Assembly (NCBI GenBank): GCA_003486645.1
Contig: DNGI01000187.1
Location: 7,848-14,572 of the forward strand
Direction of reading: 5' to 3'
DNA: 6,725 nucleotides
Source of the DNA: Cyanobacteria bacterium UBA11370
GTDB lineage: Bacteria > Cyanobacteriota > Cyanobacteriia > Cyanobacteriales > Coleofasciculaceae
This document shows positions 5,415 to 6,725 of the stretch, piece after piece (within the stretch, counting starts at the first letter, position 1; the number at the start of each line of letters is the position of its first letter). The notes under the pieces were generated by a model that saw only the letters and a list, made by a program, of their open reading frames with translations, had not been told where the DNA came from and made no database searches. Position numbers and translations under genes: made by a program.

Positions 5415-5513
5415 CTATTCCTGATTAACCCGTCCAGTATCCGGATCACCAGCTAACCCCCTCGAATACGGATTGATATCTACTGTTAACTCCACCAACA
5501 GCGAGAACAACCG
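5415..5513 (-). other. Possible mini-ORF or gene remnant upstream of pyrB
   Basis: The minus strand is open from 5513 to a TAG at 5415-5417. It can be read from a GTG at 5495 (26 residues) or a TTG at 5510 (31 residues). The product ends ELTVDINPYSRGLAGDPDTG then RVNQE, which looks more protein-like than random intergenic translation. No Shine-Dalgarno precedes either start, an in-frame TAA stands at 5514-5516, and the region also serves as the leader of the gene at 5531. It could be a small protein, the 3' remnant of a lost gene, or chance. I do not recognise the family. Confidence 0.2.
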
Positions 5514-5530
5514 TTATTCAAAAAGCTGAT

Positions 5531-6094
5531 ATGAATAATTTTTCCCACTATCTTGTTCCTGTCACCGTTGGGGTAATGGTTGCAGGTTTGAGTACCTATA
5601 GTTTGATTGCTGCTGGAAGTCGTAATTCATCCGTAATACAAACTCAAACCACTCCCCTCCCAACTCAACCCTCCCCTCAAACCCCTGTCACCCCCGATCC
5701 CGTCGATGCGATCGCCAGCCCAACAAATCCGACTCCAACCAATACAATTACACTGAATATCTATCGAGTTGATAGTCAATGTGAGACTCTCATCCCAGAA
5801 AAAATAGCCGTTTCCGCCGAAACACCTGTCAATGCTGCTGTCGGAAAAGTGTTAGAACAAGCGAATTCTGCCGACTTTGATTTAGCCGGATATCGCGTTA
5901 ACCTCAATCCTAATACTCGTGTCGCTACTATCGATTTTCGCCTCTCCCCTGATTCTCAGCGTCAATTTGTCTCCCTCTCGATGTGCGAACAATTTGCCCT
6001 TCTGGGTAGCTTGCGTAAAACTCTGACCGATAACTCTCAATTAAAGATTAAGGAGGTTCGCTTTACGGAGCAAGGACGAGAAATTATTCTTTAG
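5531..6094 (+). CDS. Membrane-anchored GerMN-domain protein
   Basis: This 187-residue protein has one hydrophobic N-terminal segment (about 8-28), most likely an uncleaved anchor or signal peptide without a lipobox. A Pro/Thr/Gln-rich linker (about 38-72) follows, then a GerMN-like domain (73-187) with VSAETPVNAAVGKVLEQ (94-110), the strand VATIDFR (131-137) and a C-terminal VRFTEQGREI. The domain should face the periplasm. GerMN domains occur in spore germination and envelope lipoproteins; the cyanobacterial members have no established role that I can cite. Cys84 and Cys152 could form a disulfide. The ATG lacks a clear Shine-Dalgarno sequence. It is divergent from pyrB across 202 bp, and clpP begins 83 bp downstream on the same strand. 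Confidence 0.8.
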   Translation: MNNFSHYLVPVTVGVMVAGLSTYSLIAAGSRNSSVIQTQTTPLPTQPSPQTPVTPDPVDAIASPTNPTPTNTITLNIYRVDSQCETLIPEKIAVSAETPVNAAVGKVLEQANSADFDLAGYRVNLNPNTRVATIDFRLSPDSQRQFVSLSMCEQFALLGSLRKTLTDNSQLKIKEVRFTEQGREIIL

Positions 6095-6137
6095 GGCAGT
6101 AGGGAGGAAACCGAATACAGACAACAGTGCGAATCGC

Positions 6138-6148
6138 TACAATACAAT
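6138..6148 (+). promoter_or_regulatory. Candidate -10 elements of clpP
   Basis: Two overlapping TACAAT hexamers (6138-6143 and 6143-6148) lie 30-40 bp before the clpP ATG. Both are close to the TATAAT consensus. No good -35 hexamer stands 16-18 bp upstream, so this is a weak prediction. Confidence 0.25.
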
Positions 6149-6177
6149 CTAAAGAAATACCAGCTCAGGCTTACCCG

Positions 6178-6725
6178 ATGATTCCTACAGTTATAGAACA
6201 ATCTGGTCGTGGCGAACGCGCCTTTGACATCTACTCTCGCCTTCTGCGGGAACGCATCGTCTTTTTAGGACAACAGGTTGATTCTGACCTGGCTAACTTA
6301 ATTGTGGCTCAACTTCTGTTTTTAGAATCAGAAGATCCAGATAAAGATATTTACCTCTACATCAACTCTCCTGGCGGTTCGGTGACAGCAGGGATGGGAA
6401 TTTTCGATACCATGAATCAAGTCCGCCCCGATGTCTGCACGATCTGTGTCGGACTTGCGGCGAGTATGGGCGCATTTCTGCTAACAGCGGGTGCTAAAGG
6501 CAAACGGATGAGCTTACCCCATTCTAGAATTATGATTCACCAACCCCTCGGCGGTGCCCAAGGACAAGCTACCGATATTGAGATTCAAGCCAAAGAAATT
6601 CTGTATCACAAGCGACAACTGAATAAGATTTTGGCAGAACAAACGGGTCAACCCTTGGACAGAATTGAAGAAGACACTGAACGCGACTTCTTCATGTCCG
6701 CCCAAGAAGCCAAAGAGTATGGTTT
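6178..6725 (+). CDS. clpP: ATP-dependent Clp protease proteolytic subunit (3' end cut by window)
   Basis: ClpP is the serine peptidase that forms the double-ring chamber fed by ClpC/ClpX in the cytosol. The 182 visible residues begin [20 protein letters not shown], typical of one cyanobacterial ClpP paralogue. The catalytic triad is Ser96 in GLAASMGAF, His121 in MIHQPLGG and Asp170 in TERDFFMS, each one residue lower than the mature E. coli numbering. [18 protein letters not shown] (62-79) forms the oxyanion and substrate-strand region. The last ~15 residues lie beyond the window. The ATG has only a weak AGG 8 nt upstream. An upstream in-frame GTG (6127) would add [17 protein letters not shown], which does not match the known start of the family. 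No short propeptide is evident. Confidence 0.95.
   Translation, partial: MIPTVIEQSGRGERAFDIYSRLLRERIVFLGQQVDSDLANLIVAQLLFLESEDPDKDIYLYINSPGGSVTAGMGIFDTMNQVRPDVCTICVGLAASMGAFLLTAGAKGKRMSLPHSRIMIHQPLGGAQGQATDIEIQAKEILYHKRQLNKILAEQTGQPLDRIEEDTERDFFMSAQEAKEYG

Noticed and set aside
6127..6177. Upstream GTG as an alternative clpP start
   Set aside because: The frame is open back to 6103, but the nearest strong GGAGG (6103-6107) is 19 nt before the GTG, too far. The extension also does not fit the known family N-terminus.
6514..6705. 63-codon minus-strand frame
   Set aside because: Antisense to clpP, whose catalytic triad and family motifs are unambiguous.

Overview
The window reads as chromosomal DNA from a cyanobacterium, probably a repeat-rich filamentous one. 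Three things point there. There are seven HIP1 octamers (GCGATCGC) in 6.7 kb. There are several arrays of tandem heptamers of the kind known in cyanobacteria as short tandemly repeated repetitive (STRR) sequences. The proteins also look cyanobacterial: a ClpS of the 'YPNYKVIVL..DFNTFQHV' type, a DUF2103 protein, a ClpP beginning [17 protein letters not shown], and a PyrB with the [22 protein letters not shown]-terminus. No transposase, CRISPR array, tRNA or rRNA was seen.

Layout. Positions 1-163 hold heptamer arrays in opposite orientations around a nested inverted repeat, directly at the 3' end of a GlgE-type maltosyltransferase gene (163-2118, minus). An ~830-bp gene-free stretch follows (2119-2948). 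It contains two more heptamer arrays, several dyads and a hairpin with a T-tract. Then comes a tight plus-strand pair, clpS (2949-3269) and a DUF2103 gene (3274-3576). These converge on moaE (3623-4123, minus), which is followed by pyrB (4234-5328, minus). A divergent intergenic region leads to a plus-strand membrane-anchored GerMN-domain gene (5531-6094) and to clpP (from 6178), which runs off the right edge.

The genes are ordinary housekeeping functions: alpha-glucan metabolism, Clp proteolysis, molybdopterin synthesis and pyrimidine synthesis. They do not form a single pathway. The only convincing operon is clpS-DUF2103. Having clpS and clpP 3 kb apart is worth noting, but they are clearly separate transcription units.

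The most unusual observation is in pyrB. About 44 residues (214-257) are encoded by two different 42-bp heptamer arrays joined by a degenerate repeat. The segment sits in frame in a surface-loop position of the aspartate-binding domain, and all the expected active-site motifs are intact. One of its heptamer families (GATTTTG) also occurs in the intergenic region upstream of glgE. I see no evidence for a wholly new multi-gene system.
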